From Rhodoferax ferrireducens (GTDB lineage Bacteria; Pseudomonadota; Gammaproteobacteria; Burkholderiales; Burkholderiaceae_C): a stretch of DNA of 64,000 bases. The stretch spans positions 62,001 to 126,000 of the forward strand of contig MTEI01000008.1 in NCBI GenBank assembly GCA_002083775.1, in the 5' to 3' direction. Below are positions 36,353 to 45,626 of this stretch, piece after piece (the first letter of the stretch is position 1; the number at the start of each line of letters is the position of its first letter). Below the pieces are notes generated by a model. The model made no database searches. It was not told the origin of the DNA and was given only the letters and a program-made list of their open reading frames with translations. The position numbers and the translations under genes are program-made.

Positions 36353-37180
36353 TTACCGCGGGGCGCGCAAGCTTTGCACCCTGGCCTGCAAGGCAGCGGG
36401 GTTGATCACACCAAAGTGGGCATCCACCTGCCGACCGCTGGCATCAAAAAACAGCGTGGTGGGCAACCCCTGAGAACCTACGGCCGGGCCCAGGCTGCGG
36501 CCAGAGTCCAGCCAGACGTTTTGCAGTGCCAAACCAGAGCGCTGCAAGTAAGCCTGAACCACCGGCAGCGACTCGCCCTGATTGACAAAAACGAACTGGA
36601 CGGCGGGCTCGCGCTGCTGCGCCGCAGCCAGATCAGGCATCTCTGCGCGGCACGGGCCGCACCAGGTGGCCCACAGATTGACCACGGCGGGTTGGCCGCG
36701 GATGACATCCGGCAGGCTGCGCGTTTGTCCGGTGGTGGCATGGGTCAGCATCACCACCGGTGCCTGCGGCCGCCAAACGCCGCCATCCACCCACCACACC
36801 GCCGCAGTGGCCCCACCCCAGAGGACGCCGCCAGTCACAGCGGCCAGACCCAATGCCTTTCTGGCGACCGGCCACCGCCAGGCGCGCCAAGCCAACCACG
36901 CACCGCCCCCTGCCAGCCCGGCCACAGCCAGCCAGCCACCGTCACGCAAGTCCAACACGGTCCACGGTGTGGCCAGATAGAAGCTGGCGTAAGGCAAGAC
37001 AAAACCGATGCGGGCGGCCAGCAGCCCCAGCAGCAACGCACCCCACACCGTGTTTTCAGCTTTGGCCCGGTCTTCCCGAACTACCTGGCGGCCCGCCACG
37101 CTGGCCGCGGCCCACACCGACAGCAGCAAGATCAAGGGCGCCACCGGCAAGGCCAGCGGGCCAAGGGATACCGACAACAT
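36353..37180 (-). CDS. TlpA-type thioredoxin fused to an N-terminal membrane domain
   Basis: A 275-residue protein. Residues 1-125 contain four hydrophobic segments (for example LPVAPLILLLSVWAAASVAG and WLAVAGLAGGGAWLAW) with the segment ENTVWGALLLGLLAARIGFV, which resembles part of prolipoprotein diacylglyceryl transferase. Residues ~135-275 are a TlpA/redoxin fold with WCGPC in NLWATWCGPCRAEMPDL and cis-Pro in GLPTTLFFD. The thioredoxin domain would face the periplasm. It lies 20 nt downstream of the MFS transporter gene and may be co-transcribed with it. Confidence 0.85.
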   Translation of the reverse strand: MLSVSLGPLALPVAPLILLLSVWAAASVAGRQVVREDRAKAENTVWGALLLGLLAARIGFVLPYASFYLATPWTVLDLRDGGWLAVAGLAGGGAWLAWRAWRWPVARKALGLAAVTGGVLWGGATAAVWWVDGGVWRPQAPVVMLTHATTGQTRSLPDVIRGQPAVVNLWATWCGPCRAEMPDLAAAQQREPAVQFVFVNQGESLPVVQAYLQRSGLALQNVWLDSGRSLGPAVGSQGLPTTLFFDASGRQVDAHFGVINPAALQARVQSLRAPR

Positions 37181-37200
37181 GCGCCAGCCGCCGGGTCAGC

Positions 37201-38586
37201 TCAGGCCTTCTGGGTTTCCAGCGCCGGGGTATGTTTGCGCAAGCCCAGCGTCAGCAGCAGCATGAGCACCATCAACCCGGCCACCACCTCATAGGCCATG
37301 CTGAAGCCTTGCGCGCCCTCGCCACCAAAATCGGCCAGTGCGCCGATGGCCGCCGCCGACAACAAGGTGCCGACACTGGTGAAGATATTGATCAACCCCT
37401 GCGCGGTACCCCGAAAAGCCAGCGGCGCCTCTTCAATGGCGATGGTGCGCAGCGCGCCACTCACCACCACACCCACCCCCATGCCCACTGGCATGGTGGC
37501 CAGCAGAAACCCCCACAAGCCAAACCCGGTCAGGGCGGATGCGCCATAACCGATGCTGAGCAGGGCAAAACCCGCGATGATCAACGTGCGCGCGCCCAAC
37601 CGGTTGAGCAGACGCCCGGCGCCCATCGACCCGATGATCGAGCACACCACCATGGGCAGCAGCACAAAACCGGCGTTTTCACGCGCCACACCATAGGCCA
37701 GCGTGGCAATGGACGTCAAGAAAACCACACTCCCCATGCCAAACCCGGCACCCAGCGTCAAAAAGTACGTCAGCGACAGTTGCCGGTTGGCAAACATCGA
37801 CACGGGCACCAGAGGCTGGCGGGCGCGTTTTTCCACCCAGATGAACAGCGGCAGCAGCAGCACCATCGCCACCAGCGTGTAAGGCCACAGCGTCAGGCCC
37901 ATCATGTCGTCCAGAATCTGCGTCACCGTGGCCACCAGCGCGGCCAGCAGCAGCACCAGAATCACAATGCCGCGCCAGTCCAGCGGTGGCAGCGGGCCCT
38001 CGGGGCGCTGGCTTGGCAGGGCGCGCGCGCCCAGGTAAAGCACGTAGGCAGCAATGGGCAGGTTCGCCAGAAAGATCCAGTGCCAGTTCAGGGTGACCAT
38101 GACCAGCCCGGCCAGCGGCGGGCCCAGCACAAACGCCATGCCGTAGGTGGCGCCGATCAGGCCCAGCGCGCGCCCGCGCTCCTTGGGCGGCAGCGCATCG
38201 GCAATCACCGCGCTGGCGGTGGGAATGATGCCGCCGCCACCAATACCCTGAATGGCCCGGCCCAGCACCACCATCCAGAAGCTCGGCGCCAAAGCAATCA
38301 CCAGCGAACCCAGGGCGAACAGCGTGATGCTGATCATGTAGATCGGGCGGCGTCCATAGCGGTCACCCAGGCTAGCCAGCGGTGCGGTGCTGCTCAAAGA
38401 CGACAGGATGAAAGCGATCATCACCAGCCCGACCTGCCGGTTGTCAATCTGGAAGACCTCGCGCAGGGCGGGGATGACCGGGGCGATGATGGCCGTGTCC
38501 AGCGCCGACATGAAGACGCCAATGAACAGCACCGTCATCAGGCGCCGGTACGCTGGGGTACCGGCAGGAATGGAAGCAGACGACAT
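37201..38586 (-). CDS. MFS transporter, DHA2-like (14-helix drug exporter type)
   Basis: A 461-residue membrane protein. It shows FMSALDTAIIAPVIPALRE (motif D1), LGDRYGRRPIYM (motif A), GRAIQGIGGGGIIPTASAVIAD (motif B) and GATYGMAFVLGPPLAGLV (motif C), which point to drug:proton antiporters. Substrate not predictable. ATG at 38586 (MSSASIPAGTPAYRRLM) begins the protein; the in-frame extension to 38607 lacks conservation. The TlpA-like gene follows after 20 nt. Confidence 0.9.
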   Translation of the reverse strand: MSSASIPAGTPAYRRLMTVLFIGVFMSALDTAIIAPVIPALREVFQIDNRQVGLVMIAFILSSLSSTAPLASLGDRYGRRPIYMISITLFALGSLVIALAPSFWMVVLGRAIQGIGGGGIIPTASAVIADALPPKERGRALGLIGATYGMAFVLGPPLAGLVMVTLNWHWIFLANLPIAAYVLYLGARALPSQRPEGPLPPLDWRGIVILVLLLAALVATVTQILDDMMGLTLWPYTLVAMVLLLPLFIWVEKRARQPLVPVSMFANRQLSLTYFLTLGAGFGMGSVVFLTSIATLAYGVARENAGFVLLPMVVCSIIGSMGAGRLLNRLGARTLIIAGFALLSIGYGASALTGFGLWGFLLATMPVGMGVGVVVSGALRTIAIEEAPLAFRGTAQGLINIFTSVGTLLSAAAIGALADFGGEGAQGFSMAYEVVAGLMVLMLLLTLGLRKHTPALETQKA

Positions 38587-38820
38587 CAAAACTCCGCGAA
38601 AGGCCAAAAAGGCACTTGAAAAGTGGGGCAGTGTAGTGTTTTTGGCCGATTTCAGCCTGCGTCTTCATCATCGGCGCCAGCCGTCTTGCCTGTCACCAGA
38701 CCCCAGCGGCCTCACTGAACCTCTCCAATAACCCATAGAATTTGACGCAACCAGCCGCTTGTTGCTGGCGAGGTTTCATCACAACGCATCCGCAGCGGGT
38801 GCTTTACAGGGCAAACCAGC

Positions 38821-40056
38821 ATGAACTTCATCATCATTGGTGCCGGTGCCGCAGGCGTGCGGGCCGCCGAGACATTGCGCGAGAACGCGCCCCAGGCCAG
38901 CATCACCCTGATCAGCGGTGAGCCGGGTGAGCCGTATGCACGCATGGCCATTCCGTACATCCTGGCCGGCGCCATCGGCGAAGACGGTGCCCGCCAGCGC
39001 CGCTCAAACCAGCACCTGGAGTCACTTGGCATCCACTACGTTCACGGCCAGGTGCGCCAAGTGCACGCCGGGCCAGATGGCGGCCAGGTGGAACTGGCTG
39101 ACGGCACGCGCCTGCCTTACAACGAGTTGCTGGTGGCCACCGGTTCATCCCCCAGCCTGCCGCCGCTGCCAGGCACCGATCTGCCCGGTGTGGTGACCTG
39201 CTGGACGCTGGAAGACGCCCGCCAGATTGCCGCCCAACTGAAGCCGGGCGCACGCATCGTGCTGCTGGGTGCCGGTTTTGTGGCGGGGGTGATCATGAAA
39301 TCGCTGGTGGCCAGCGGCGCGCACCTGTCGGTGGTGGCCGGGCGCTCCGGGCAAATCCTGCGCTCGATGATGACCCCGGTGGGCAGCAGCATGCTGCAGC
39401 GCTGGCTGGAGGCCCGTGGGGTGGACGTGATCACCAGCGGCCAGAGCCTGCGCATCGAACCCGGCCCGCGGCTGGTGATGGACACCCGTACGCTGGAGGC
39501 CGACCTGATCATCCTGGCCACCGGCGTGCAGCCCAACGTGGCGTTTTTACAAGGCACCGGGGTCGAGGTGCGCAGCGGTGTAGTGGTCGACGACCACATG
39601 CGCACCAGCGTGCCGCACATTTACGCGGCGGGCGACGTGGCGCAAGGCCGCGATTTCTCCACTGGCGAATGGGTGGTGCATGCGCTGCAACCCACCGCCA
39701 CCGAACACGGCCGTTTTGCCGCGCTCAACATGGCCGGCCAGCACGTGCCCTACCGCGGCAGCCTGAGCATGAACGTGCTCGACACCCTGGGCCTGATCTC
39801 GCACACCTTCGGCCAGTGGCAAGGTGCCGCCGGGGGTGAAACCACCGAGGTGGTAGACGAGGCCAACTTCATCTACACCCGGCTTTGCTTCCAGGGCGAC
39901 CAGCTGGTGGGCGCCATCACCATCGGCCACCCACAGCATGTGGGCGCCATCCGCGGGCTGATCCAGTCGCACCGCCATCTGGGCGAGTGGAAAGAGCAGC
40001 TGATGGCCAACCCACAGCTGCTGATGGACGCCTTTGTGGCGTTAAATCAGGGCTGA
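38821..40056 (+). CDS. FAD-dependent NAD(P)H oxidoreductase (class II pyridine nucleotide-disulfide type)
   Basis: A 411-residue flavoprotein. The N-terminal FAD Rossmann motif is FIIIGAGAAGVRAAETLRE; the central NAD(P) motif is VLLGAGFVAGVIMKSLVASG; the FAD C-motif is PHIYAAGDVAQ. It resembles NADH oxidase, rubredoxin reductase or nitrite reductase-type FAD proteins; no redox CxxxxC is seen, so it is not a disulfide reductase. The 234-bp gap upstream of 38821 holds no gene. The isocitrate dehydrogenase gene follows after 53 bp. Confidence 0.85.
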   Translation: MNFIIIGAGAAGVRAAETLRENAPQASITLISGEPGEPYARMAIPYILAGAIGEDGARQRRSNQHLESLGIHYVHGQVRQVHAGPDGGQVELADGTRLPYNELLVATGSSPSLPPLPGTDLPGVVTCWTLEDARQIAAQLKPGARIVLLGAGFVAGVIMKSLVASGAHLSVVAGRSGQILRSMMTPVGSSMLQRWLEARGVDVITSGQSLRIEPGPRLVMDTRTLEADLIILATGVQPNVAFLQGTGVEVRSGVVVDDHMRTSVPHIYAAGDVAQGRDFSTGEWVVHALQPTATEHGRFAALNMAGQHVPYRGSLSMNVLDTLGLISHTFGQWQGAAGGETTEVVDEANFIYTRLCFQGDQLVGAITIGHPQHVGAIRGLIQSHRHLGEWKEQLMANPQLLMDAFVALNQG

Positions 40057-40109
40057 ACACGGCCACTGGCAGCCTCCCTTTTTGTCAGTCAATCAACCAG
40101 GACCCCATC

Positions 40110-41138
40110 ATGTCAACACCCATTGCAGCCACGCTGATCCCCGGCGACGGTATCGGTCCCGAGATCATGGACGCCACGCTGGCCGTCCTTGACGCTTTAG
40201 GCGCCCCGTTCGTCTGGGAGCGGCAAGTGGCCGGCCTCGAAGGGGTCAAGGTCGCTGGCGACCCGTTGCCCAACGCCACGCTCGACAGCATCCGGCGCAC
40301 CCGGCTGGCACTCAAAGGCCCGCTGGAAACCCCATCAGGCGGTGGTTACCGCTCCTCCAACGTGCGCCTGCGCGAAGAGTTTCAGCTCTACGCCAACCTG
40401 CGCCCGGCCCGCACCATCATCCCTGGCGGGCGCTTTGACAACATTGACCTGGTGGTAGTGCGCGAAAACCTGGAAGGCCTGTACATCGGCCACGAGCACT
40501 ATGTGAAGATCGACGACGACCCGCACGCTGTGGCCATGGCCACCGGCATCAACACCCGCGCGGGCGGGCGCCGCCTGCTCGAATTCGCGTTTGACCATGC
40601 CGTGGCCACGGGCCGCAAAAAGGTCACCATCGTGCACAAGGCCAACATCATGAAGGCGCTGACCGGCATCTTCCTCGACACCGGCCTGAAGCTCTATGAA
40701 GACAAATACAAGGGCAAGTTTGAACTCGACACCGTGATCATCGACGCCTGCGCGATGAAGCTGGTACTCAACCCCTGGCAGTTTGACATGCTGGTGACCA
40801 CCAACCTGTTTGGCGACATCCTGTCCGACCTGGTGGCGGGACTGGTGGGTGGTTTGGGCATGGCACCCGGCGCCAATATTGGGGCCGATGCCGCCATTTT
40901 TGAAGCTGTGCACGGCTCTGCGCCGGACATTGCCGGCAAAGGCCTGGCCAACCCGATTGCCCTGATGTTGGCCGCCGCCATGATGCTTGACCACGTCAAG
41001 CTGCCCGCCATGGCCACCCAATTGCGCACGGCCATTGACAAGACGCTCAACGTCGACGGGGTGCGCACGGGTGACTTGGGTGGCCAAGCCAGCACGGCAG
41101 AATTCACCCAGGCGATGATCCGGCGCATCCAAGGCTGA
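40110..41138 (+). CDS. Isocitrate dehydrogenase (NAD+-type; isocitrate/isopropylmalate dehydrogenase family)
   Basis: A 342-residue beta-decarboxylating dehydrogenase starting at ATG 40110 behind AGGA. IPGDGIGPEIMDATLAVLDALG, LKGPLETPSGGGYRSSNVRLREEFQLYANLRPA, VVVRENLEGLYIGHEH, VHKANIMK and LFGDILSDLVAGLVGGLGMAPGANIG match the NAD-dependent IDH subgroup similar to mitochondrial IDH3. Leucine biosynthetic LeuB is less likely because the substrate loop has SNVRLREEF. It oxidises isocitrate to 2-oxoglutarate. A repeat copy lies just downstream. Confidence 0.88.
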   Translation: MSTPIAATLIPGDGIGPEIMDATLAVLDALGAPFVWERQVAGLEGVKVAGDPLPNATLDSIRRTRLALKGPLETPSGGGYRSSNVRLREEFQLYANLRPARTIIPGGRFDNIDLVVVRENLEGLYIGHEHYVKIDDDPHAVAMATGINTRAGGRRLLEFAFDHAVATGRKKVTIVHKANIMKALTGIFLDTGLKLYEDKYKGKFELDTVIIDACAMKLVLNPWQFDMLVTTNLFGDILSDLVAGLVGGLGMAPGANIGADAAIFEAVHGSAPDIAGKGLANPIALMLAAAMMLDHVKLPAMATQLRTAIDKTLNVDGVRTGDLGGQASTAEFTQAMIRRIQG

Positions 41139-41164
41139 TGTCGCGGCATCCACATTACTATTTG

Positions 41165-41223
41165 TTGGATAGCTGGTAGCCCTTTACCAATAAGGGCTAG
41201 AGGCCTATTTCTTATATATTTTT
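41165..41223 (+). repeat. dispersed palindromic repeat, copy 7
   Basis: GGATAGCTGGTAGCCCTTTA faces ATAAGGGCTAGAGGCCTATTTC. It lies between the convergent isocitrate dehydrogenase and PBP1A-like genes and may serve both 3' ends. Confidence 0.85.
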
Positions 41224-41256
41224 GCAACCCTTGGCAACGGTGTTGCCAACACCTGG

Positions 41257-43515
41257 TCAAGCACCAAACAGGTCTTTAAGCCACTGCAGCGGGTCCAGGT
41301 CCAGGCGCCACACAGCACCCTGGTTTTGAAAAGTCTCATACATCCAGTCACCTTGGACGTAGACCACCCCGGCGGGCTGTGGCAGGTGGTGCGCCGGTTG
41401 CCCGGCCAGGCTGCTGCGCATGAAATCGATCCAGATCGGCAACGCCACGGTGGCACCAAACTCACGCGCCCCCAGCGAGCGCGGCTCATCGAACCCCATC
41501 CAGGCCACGGCCGTGGTGCTGCCGCTGTAGCCCGCAAACCAGCCGTCAAAGGCATCGCTGCTGGTGCCGGTTTTGCCCGCCAGGTCTTGCCGGGCCAGCT
41601 TTTGCGACGCCGAAGCGCCTGTGCCAGAGAGGGTGACTTCACGCAGCAGGCTGTCGGTGATGAAGGCGTTGCGGGCGTCCAGCACGCGCGCACTCTCCTG
41701 CGCGGGCAGGACCGGTTTGGCTTCAAACAGCACGCTGCCACGGGTGTCCACCACCTTCTGGATCAGGTACGGGCTGATCTGAAAACCACCGTTGGCAAAC
41801 ACCGAATAGGCCCCGGCCATCTGCAAAGGCGTGACCGCGCCGGTGCCCAGCGCCAGCGTGTAGTTAACGGGTTGGCGGGTGGGATCAAAGCCAAAGCGGG
41901 GCAAAAAGTCATGCGCCACTTGCGGGGTCACGGCCCGCAGCAGGCGCACTGCCGCCACGTTTTTGGACTGCGCCAGCGCAGTACGCAGGGTGATGGCGCC
42001 GTCGTACACGTTGTCGTCGTTTTGCGGCGCCCAGGCTTGGCCACCCGTCTCGGCCGGGGTCAGGGTGAGCGGCGCATCATTGACCAGAGTGCCGGGTGAA
42101 TAGCCTTTTTCCAATGCTGCCGAATAGATGAACGGCTTCATCGTCGAGCCGGGCTGGCGCCAGGCCTGGGTCACGTGGTTGAACTCGCTGGTGTTGAAAT
42201 CAAAGCCCCCCACCAGCGCACGGTAGGCACCGGTCTGGTTGTTCAGCGCCACAAAGGCCGCCCCGACCGCAGGCAACTGCGCCACGCTCCAGCGGCCCCG
42301 GGCCGCTTTCACAACCCTTATGACTGAGCCAGGCTTGATTTTGAGCGTGGCCGCCGCCTTGGGTGACAGCGCCGCAGCCGCCCAGCGCAGACCCTCGCCC
42401 GCCAATTCAATCACCTCGCCGCTGGCCAGTACCGCCTGCACCCGGCCAGGCTTGGCCAATAGCACCACGGCGGCCAGCAGCTTGTCGCTGCTCGGGCGTT
42501 GTTGCAACGTGGCCTCAATCAGTTTCTGGCGCTCGTCGGTATTGGCGGGCAGGATGATGTTGGCCTCGGGCCCGCGGTAGCCGTGGCGCTGGTCATAGGC
42601 CAGCACATGGCGTCTGACCGCGTCATAGGCCGCCTGCTGGTCGGCATTCACCAGCGTGGTGGTGACGTTGATGCCGCGGGTGTAGGTGTCTTCCTTGAAC
42701 TGGGCATAGATGACCTGGCGCACCATCTCGGCCACATATTGCGCATGGTTGCCCACCGATTGCCCCTCACCCAGCACGCCCAGGTTTTCCTGCAAGGCGG
42801 CTTTGTGCTGCGCCTCGGTGATGTAGCCCAGCGCCAGCATGCGTTTGAGCACCAGTTGCTGGCGCGCTTTGGCGCGCTTGGGGTTGGTGATCGGGTTGAT
42901 GCTGGACGGCGCTTGCGGCAGGCCCGCCAGCATGGCCGCCTGCGCCAGCGTCACGTCTTTGAGCGGCTTGCCAAAGTAGATGCGCGCCGCGCTGCTGAAG
43001 CCGTACGCCCGTTGCCCCAGATAAATCTGGTTCATGTAGAGCTCCAGAATCTGGTCTTTGCTTAGCTCGCTCTCGATCTTGTAGGCCAGCATCACCTCGG
43101 TGATCTTGCGCGAAAACAGCTTTTCACGGGTCAGAAAAAAGTTGCGCGCCAGCTGCATGGTGATGGTGGACGCCCCCTGCTTGAGGCCGCCACCCAAGTC
43201 CGCCAGCACCGCGCGCACTACGCCCTTGTAATCCACCCCGCCGTGCTCGTAAAAGCGCGAGTCTTCAATGGCCAGCAGCGCCTGGCGCTGGATCAGCGGT
43301 ATGTCTTTGATAGCAACAAAATCACGCCGCTCTTGGCCAAACTCACCAATCAACACATGGTCGCTGGTGTACACGCGCAGCGGGATCTTGGGCCGGTAGT
43401 CGGTCAGGACGTCCAGGCTGGGCAGGTCCAGCGGGGTGGCGGCAAAGGCCACGGGCCAGCACAGCGCCCACAGCAGCAGCAGACGGCAAAGGCTGGCAGA
43501 AATGAATGGCTTCAA
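41257..43515 (-). CDS. Penicillin-binding protein 1A-like bifunctional transglycosylase/transpeptidase
   Basis: About 752 residues. A membrane anchor near the N-terminus (LCRLLLLWALCWPVAFA) precedes the GT51 domain (AIEDSRFYEHGGVDYKGVVRA, QGASTITMQLARNFFL, ELYMNQIYLGQRAYG). The transpeptidase domain follows with SxxK in QPGSTMKPFIYSA, SKN in LAQSKNVAAV and KTG in LAGKTGTSSDAFDGW. It polymerises and crosslinks peptidoglycan. No ATG lies in the right place: TTG at 43515 begins the anchor-bearing sequence and TTG at 43599 is an upstream alternative. It is not linked to pilMNOPQ as mrcA usually is in betaproteobacteria, so it may be an additional class A PBP. Confidence 0.88.
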   Translation of the reverse strand: MKPFISASLCRLLLLWALCWPVAFAATPLDLPSLDVLTDYRPKIPLRVYTSDHVLIGEFGQERRDFVAIKDIPLIQRQALLAIEDSRFYEHGGVDYKGVVRAVLADLGGGLKQGASTITMQLARNFFLTREKLFSRKITEVMLAYKIESELSKDQILELYMNQIYLGQRAYGFSSAARIYFGKPLKDVTLAQAAMLAGLPQAPSSINPITNPKRAKARQQLVLKRMLALGYITEAQHKAALQENLGVLGEGQSVGNHAQYVAEMVRQVIYAQFKEDTYTRGINVTTTLVNADQQAAYDAVRRHVLAYDQRHGYRGPEANIILPANTDERQKLIEATLQQRPSSDKLLAAVVLLAKPGRVQAVLASGEVIELAGEGLRWAAAALSPKAAATLKIKPGSVIRVVKAARGRWSVAQLPAVGAAFVALNNQTGAYRALVGGFDFNTSEFNHVTQAWRQPGSTMKPFIYSAALEKGYSPGTLVNDAPLTLTPAETGGQAWAPQNDDNVYDGAITLRTALAQSKNVAAVRLLRAVTPQVAHDFLPRFGFDPTRQPVNYTLALGTGAVTPLQMAGAYSVFANGGFQISPYLIQKVVDTRGSVLFEAKPVLPAQESARVLDARNAFITDSLLREVTLSGTGASASQKLARQDLAGKTGTSSDAFDGWFAGYSGSTTAVAWMGFDEPRSLGAREFGATVALPIWIDFMRSSLAGQPAHHLPQPAGVVYVQGDWMYETFQNQGAVWRLDLDPLQWLKDLFGA

Positions 43516-43699
43516 GGTCGAAGAGGCACCAAAAGGCGCACAAGGGGCGGGCTGCCTGGTGCAGCAGGGTTCAAACAGCCCCGGATTATCGGGACACAAG
43601 CCCGTGCACCGGGCGCAGCAGGCGCCAATTCAGCATCTCATTTGTAATTGTTTGCAACCACGGCAGCCCTTTGGCAGCCATGGAAGATCTTTGGGATGG

Positions 43700-45040
43700 T
43701 CAGCCCGGCGGCAAGGGACAAGTGCCTTTTTTCAGCCAGGCGGTGAACCAGAAGCTGCTGCCAGCCAGGGGGGTGCTCACCATACCGGCTTCACCGCCCA
43801 TGATCTGGGCCAACTTCTTGGTCATGACCAGGCCCAGTCCTACTCCGGCGTACTGCCGGGTGACCGAGTTGTCCGCCTGCTCGAACAGGCTGAACAGGCG
43901 TTCGGCGTCCTGCGGGGCAATCCCGATGCCGGTGTCCACCACCTCAAAACGTAGCAAGACGCTGTCAAGCGTCTCGTCGGCCACCCGGACGCGCAAGATG
44001 ATCGTGCCCGATTCGGTGAACTTGACGGCGTTGTCCACATAGTTCTGCAAGGCTTGTTGCAGCTTCACCGGGTCGCCCAGCAGCGGCTGTGCCACAGGTG
44101 CCACCTCGCCGAGCAGCCGCAGCCTCTTGGTGTCTGCCGCCGATCTGAAAGCCAGCATCACGCGTTCAATCAGGTGACCGAGGTTGACCGCCTCCAGCTT
44201 AAGCGCAAACTGGCCAGACTCGATGTCGGCCACGGTCAGGATGGCGTCCATGATTTTCAGCAAACGCTTCTCGGCCACTTCCATCTTCTCAAGACGCCCC
44301 AACTGTTCAGGGTTGAGCCCCGTCCGGCGCAACAAATACAGGTGACCTGCAATCGCATTGAGCGGGGTGCGAATCTCATGCGATACGTTGGCAAGAAAAG
44401 CACTTTTGGCCTGGTTGGCCATTTCAGCGGCCAACTGGGCCTGGCGCAGCTCTGCGGTGCGCTCTTGCACCAAGGCTTCCAGATGGCCTTGGTAGCGCTT
44501 CAGTTCGGCCGCCATGGACACCTGTTGCCGGATGTCGGTCACCACGGTGCGCAAGGTGGCAGGCTGGCCAGGCTTGAGCAGGCGCAGGCTGTCCAGCCGC
44601 ACATGAACGCGAGTGCCGTCCGGCGCAAGCAACTGCAGCTCGCAAGTCTGCTTGTCGTCACGCTTGAGCGCGTTGACACAATAGGTGTGCCACAGATCGG
44701 TCTGCTCGGGCACCACGTACTGCGAAAAGCGACGCATCAATATCTTGGTGCGGTCCATTTGTAGCAACTGGGCCACGGTCATGTTGGCGGCAGCGATCAA
44801 ACCCTTGTCGGTGATGGTGAGGTAGCCCACCGGCGCCAATTCATAAAAGTCTGCAAAACGGTCTCGCGAAGCCGACAGTTCTTCCTGCGACTGCCGCAAG
44901 GCCTCGTTTTGCATCTCCAGCTCCACCTGATGCACCCGCAGTTCGTGCATCAGGTCCAGCCCATCGGCAGTTGCAGGCTCCAGGGGCGGCCACTCGCTAC
45001 ACCGCGTTTCGGCCTGACTGCGAAGGTCCGATGCCGTCAT
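43700..45040 (-). CDS. PAS-domain sensor histidine kinase (soluble)
   Basis: A 446-residue cytoplasmic kinase. The N-terminal helix [25 protein letters not shown] leads into a PAS domain ([22 protein letters not shown]). A coiled coil and the HisKA box [21 protein letters not shown] follow, then N box [14 protein letters not shown]1 [20 protein letters not shown] and G2 [13 protein letters not shown]. No membrane helix or receiver domain is present. It is divergent from, and N-terminally homologous to, the kinase at 45627, with a DUF2934 gene between them. Confidence 0.92.
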   Translation of the reverse strand: MTASDLRSQAETRCSEWPPLEPATADGLDLMHELRVHQVELEMQNEALRQSQEELSASRDRFADFYELAPVGYLTITDKGLIAAANMTVAQLLQMDRTKILMRRFSQYVVPEQTDLWHTYCVNALKRDDKQTCELQLLAPDGTRVHVRLDSLRLLKPGQPATLRTVVTDIRQQVSMAAELKRYQGHLEALVQERTAELRQAQLAAEMANQAKSAFLANVSHEIRTPLNAIAGHLYLLRRTGLNPEQLGRLEKMEVAEKRLLKIMDAILTVADIESGQFALKLEAVNLGHLIERVMLAFRSAADTKRLRLLGEVAPVAQPLLGDPVKLQQALQNYVDNAVKFTESGTIILRVRVADETLDSVLLRFEVVDTGIGIAPQDAERLFSLFEQADNSVTRQYAGVGLGLVMTKKLAQIMGGEAGMVSTPLAGSSFWFTAWLKKGTCPLPPG

Positions 45041-45053
45041 GGCACTGCAGGGG

Positions 45054-45110
45054 TCATGGGTCCGCCTGCGCCAGGCGGCGCCAGCGGCGTTTGATGACCA
45101 GATCAGGCAT
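45054..45110 (-). CDS. Possible 18-residue basic leader peptide
   Basis: [18 protein letters not shown] is preceded by GAGGAG 7 nt before the ATG, a stronger ribosome-binding site than that of the kinase gene starting 13 nt after its stop. It could be a translated leader for the kinase. There is no independent support beyond the ribosome-binding site and position. Confidence 0.3.
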   Translation of the reverse strand: MPDLVIKRRWRRLAQADP

Positions 45111-45198
45111 CTTGCGTCTCCTCGGGTTGGTTATTGCGCAGCTTGTTGTGTGACAGGGGATGAAGGGCGCCCACGTCTTGGCGTGGGTCAGGCCTGGT

Positions 45199-45417
45199 TT
45201 ATTCGTGCATCGGCTGGTTGTGGCTGAGTTGGTCGATGACCACCAGCCAGTCATGCATCTCGGCCCCCGGCCTAAAGCCTCGGGCCTGCGCCTTGAAGTA
45301 GGCAGCGGTGGCTGTGGGGTGCAAATGATGTGACGCCACCGGCATCCAACGGGTCCGGGGGGCATTGGCGGGGGCGGCGCAAGGGTCTGGGCAGGTGATG
45401 GCTGGTGGGTTTTTCAT
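45199..45417 (-). CDS. Small DUF2934 domain protein
   Basis: A 72-residue protein starting at ATG 45417 (MKNPPAITCPDPC). The C-terminal half, TAAYFKAQARGFRPGAEMHDWLVVIDQL, has the DUF2934 pattern of an aromatic-rich helix, a Gly-x-x-x-Gly turn and a DW motif. Function unknown. It precedes the kinase gene at 43700-45040 on the same strand, with the 18-codon ORF between them, so it may be regulated with that kinase. Confidence 0.6.
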   Translation of the reverse strand: MKNPPAITCPDPCAAPANAPRTRWMPVASHHLHPTATAAYFKAQARGFRPGAEMHDWLVVIDQLSHNQPMHE

Positions 45418-45626
45418 GGGCGAATCAACGTTGTTCTGCTTTGAAACCGCAGCGTATCGAAATGCCAAAGCCTTGTGAATACGGGCGCACGCGTATGGTA
45501 TTTCCCCTAGGCCATGTCCTGTACTTGCCAGCACATACGTTGAACCATGTAGACGTGAACATGCCTTTTTGTTACGCTGCGCTCATGAACCGGACACGAC
45601 AGCGCCACGGTTCTGCGGAGAAAAAC

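Noticed and set aside
36760..38619. Plus-strand ORF of 619 codons
   Set aside because: Antisense to the TlpA-like and MFS genes; low-complexity His/Gln/Arg composition, no domain.
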